From assembly GCF_000765235.1 (NCBI RefSeq), contig NZ_JPJG01000016.1, forward strand, positions 1 through 40,106: DNA of 40,106 nt, in the 5' to 3' direction. The stretch comes from Oscillibacter sp. ER4. GTDB lineage: Bacteria; Bacillota; Clostridia; Oscillospirales; Oscillospiraceae. The notes beneath the pieces were generated by a model. The model worked only from the letters and a program-made list of their open reading frames with translations. It did no database searches and had not been told where the DNA came from. Each line of letters begins with the position of its first letter. Positions within the stretch are counted from its first letter, which is position 1. This document shows positions 38,432 to 40,106 of this stretch, piece by piece. Made by a program: the position numbers and the translations under genes.

Positions 38432-40027
38432 GTGGACAACAAGATGTTTTGTTTTCAGTGCGAGCAGGCGGCGCACTGCACGGGCTGCACCGGCAGCGCG
38501 GGTGTGTGCGGAAAGAGCGCCGAGACGGCAAATTTGCAGGACGAGCTGACCGGCGCACTCATCGGCCTTGCCCGCGCTGCGGACGGCAGCCCCGGCGTGA
38601 ACGAGGGCACATGGAGCCTCATCATCGAGGCGCTTTTCACCACGCTCACGAATGTGAACTTTGACGAAGCGGCCATCCGCGATGTGACTGCATGCGTGAA
38701 GGCGGAGAAGAGCCGTCTTGTGCCGGACTGCGCGTCCTGCATGTCGCCCTGCGGGCACAACAATGACTACGATGTCTCGCGGCTCTGGACGGAGGACGAG
38801 GACATCCGCAGCCTCAAGTCGCTTATCCTGTTCGGTATCCGCGGCATGGCGGCGTACGCCTACCACGCGATGGTGCTGGGCTATACGGACGGCGAGGTCA
38901 ACCGCTTTTTTGCCAAGGCATTGTTTGCCATCGGCGAGGACTGGGGGATGGATGACCTGCTCCCCCTTGTGCTGGAGGTCGGCGAGAAAAACTACCGCTG
39001 CATGGCGCTGCTCGACAAGGCCAACACGGAGACCTACGGCACGCCAGAGCCGACCACCGTGCCGCTGACGGTGGAAAAGGGACCGTTCATCGTGGTTTCC
39101 GGCCACGACCTGCACGACTTGAAGCGCCTGCTCGAGCAGACGGAGGGCAAGGGCATCAACATCTATACGCACAGCGAGATGCTGCCCGCGCACGGCTACC
39201 CGGGCCTTAAAAAGTATGCCCATCTCAAGGGCAATTTCGGCACGGCGTGGCAGAACCAGCAAAAGGAATTTGCCGACATCCCTGCGCCCGTACTATTCAC
39301 CACGAATTGCCTGATGCCGCCGAAAGCGAGCTATGCCGACCGCGTGTTCACTACGGCGGCGGTCTCATATCCGGAACTCAAGCATATCGGCGCGGACAAG
39401 GACTTCACGCCGGTCATCGAAAAGGCGCTGGAACTGGGCGGCTATGCCGAGGATAAGGCATTCACTGGCATCAACGGTGGCAGCACGGTTACGACGGGCT
39501 TTGCCCGCGGCGCGGTGCTGGGTGTGGCTGACAAGGTGGTTGAGGCCGTCAAGTCCGGCCGGATCCGTCACTTTTTCTTAGTCGGCGGCTGCGACGGCGC
39601 GCGCCCCGGCAGGAACTACTACACGGAATTCGTCAAGCAGACGCCGCCCGACACCATGGTGCTGACGCTGGCCTGCGGCAAGTTCCGCTTCAATGACTTA
39701 GATCTTGGCACGGTGGCGGGGCTGCCGCGCATCCTGGACATCGGCCAGTGCAACGACGCTTACAGCGCCATCCAGATCGCGCTGGCGCTCGCCGACGCCT
39801 TTGGCTGCGGTGTGAACGAGCTGCCGCTTTCGATGGTGCTCTCGTGGTACGAGCAGAAGGCGGTGTGCATCCTGCTGACGCTGCTGTATCTCGGCATCAA
39901 GGACATCCGCCTCGGTCCGACGCTGCCGGCGTTCCTCTCGCCGAACGTGCTCGACTACCTTGTCAAGAACTTTGGCATCGCGCCCATTACGACGCCAGAG
40001 GAGGACCTGAAGGCCATTCTGGGGTAA
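38432..40027 (+). CDS. hcp: Hydroxylamine reductase / hybrid cluster protein
   Basis: 531 residues. I chose the GTG at 38432 because AAGGA lies 9 bp upstream and the protein then starts MDNKMFCFQCEQ, as in relatives; an ATG at 38444 is possible. The N-terminal Cys motif (C7, C10, C19 region, C26: CFQCEQ, CTGCTGSAGVCGK) holds the [4Fe-4S] cluster. The hybrid Fe-S-O cluster ligands lie in GHDLHDL, HSEMLPAHGYP, TTNCLMPP, FLVGGCDGARPGRNYYTEF, VLTLACGKFRF and EQKAV. This reduces hydroxylamine and NO, protecting against nitrosative stress. Full length, no missing key residues seen. Follows the ferredoxin gene; terminator after it. Confidence 0.96.
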   Translation: MDNKMFCFQCEQAAHCTGCTGSAGVCGKSAETANLQDELTGALIGLARAADGSPGVNEGTWSLIIEALFTTLTNVNFDEAAIRDVTACVKAEKSRLVPDCASCMSPCGHNNDYDVSRLWTEDEDIRSLKSLILFGIRGMAAYAYHAMVLGYTDGEVNRFFAKALFAIGEDWGMDDLLPLVLEVGEKNYRCMALLDKANTETYGTPEPTTVPLTVEKGPFIVVSGHDLHDLKRLLEQTEGKGINIYTHSEMLPAHGYPGLKKYAHLKGNFGTAWQNQQKEFADIPAPVLFTTNCLMPPKASYADRVFTTAAVSYPELKHIGADKDFTPVIEKALELGGYAEDKAFTGINGGSTVTTGFARGAVLGVADKVVEAVKSGRIRHFFLVGGCDGARPGRNYYTEFVKQTPPDTMVLTLACGKFRFNDLDLGTVAGLPRILDIGQCNDAYSAIQIALALADAFGCGVNELPLSMVLSWYEQKAVCILLTLLYLGIKDIRLGPTLPAFLSPNVLDYLVKNFGIAPITTPEEDLKAILG

Positions 40028-40037
40028 AACTGAAACG

Positions 40038-40070
40038 TACCGGCGGGCATTTTGCCCGCCGGTATTTTTT
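40038..40070 (+). terminator. Terminator of the ferredoxin-hcp operon
   Basis: TACCGGCGGGCA (40038-40049) and TGCCCGCCGGTA (40053-40064), loop TTT, then six T (40065-40070). Perfect 12-bp stem. Confidence 0.93.
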
Positions 40071-40106
40071 GCAGAGAAAGGAACGCAAAAATTAAGCGTG
40101 ACTTTT

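Overview
The window looks like a chromosomal segment of a GC-rich, Gram-positive, anaerobic gut clostridium, probably of the Oscillospiraceae/Ruminococcaceae type. I infer this from the gene families: a WalRK two-component system, lipoproteins with Firmicute-style lipoboxes, S-layer homology domains, a Hcp/ferredoxin/Crp-Fnr module, DUF6054 and DUF4430 proteins, and a small Ser/Thr kinase of a type common in that group. Most genes are high-GC with AGGAGG-like ribosome sites. A clearly less GC-rich patch just after ssrA (about 5640-8220) marks foreign DNA.

Layout. 1-3996 (minus): nudix hydrolase, walR, walK and yycH-like (cut by the window edge) in one tight operon. 4219-5638 (plus): smpB, a cyclophilin and ssrA (tmRNA). 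5640-8222: a scar of degraded mobile/defence DNA. It holds the 3' end of a PAPS-reductase/DUF4007 gene (BREX type 4 BrxP-like), a probable PglZ fragment and a phage-type HNH endonuclease. It ends in a sharp join to the 3' end of a hybrid histidine kinase that has lost its front. 8804-11528 (minus): a MoxR-type AAA+ ATPase and its VWA partner. 11590-12170: a noncoding element of about 580 bp with long inverted ends and two perfect palindromes. 12207-14818 (plus): a strong promoter, a 19-codon leader peptide, an intrinsic terminator, a phosphoribosyltransferase-like gene and a CodB-type permease. This layout strongly resembles UTP-sensitive pyrBI attenuation.

14842-22697 (minus): a MalT-like LuxR regulator, a hairpin, then a seven-gene set (DUF2442, three lipoproteins, two DUF3137 membrane proteins, one small membrane protein) that I read as an uncharacterised envelope system. 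22788-26818 (minus): mnmE, a small membrane peptide, a DUF6054-like protein, a conserved unknown, a PAP2 remnant and gltS. 27343-30623: DAHP synthase (plus) and Tex (minus). 30901-31810 (plus): a DUF4430 protein and an ECF S-component-like membrane protein behind a structured leader. 31877-36861: an XRE regulator (minus), a kinase, a zinc-ribbon/beta-helix membrane protein, a 5'-truncated beta-helix gene and an SLH protein. 36925-40027: a Crp/Fnr regulator (minus) divergent from a ferredoxin gene and hcp, with a palindrome placed at about -41.5 of the ferredoxin promoter.

The strongest leads are the leader/attenuator in front of the phosphoribosyltransferase-codB pair, the palindrome-ended repeat beside it, the lipoprotein/DUF3137 operon, the BREX-like scar at ssrA, and the HcpR-like regulatory site. 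All family assignments were made by reading motifs; no database search was run.
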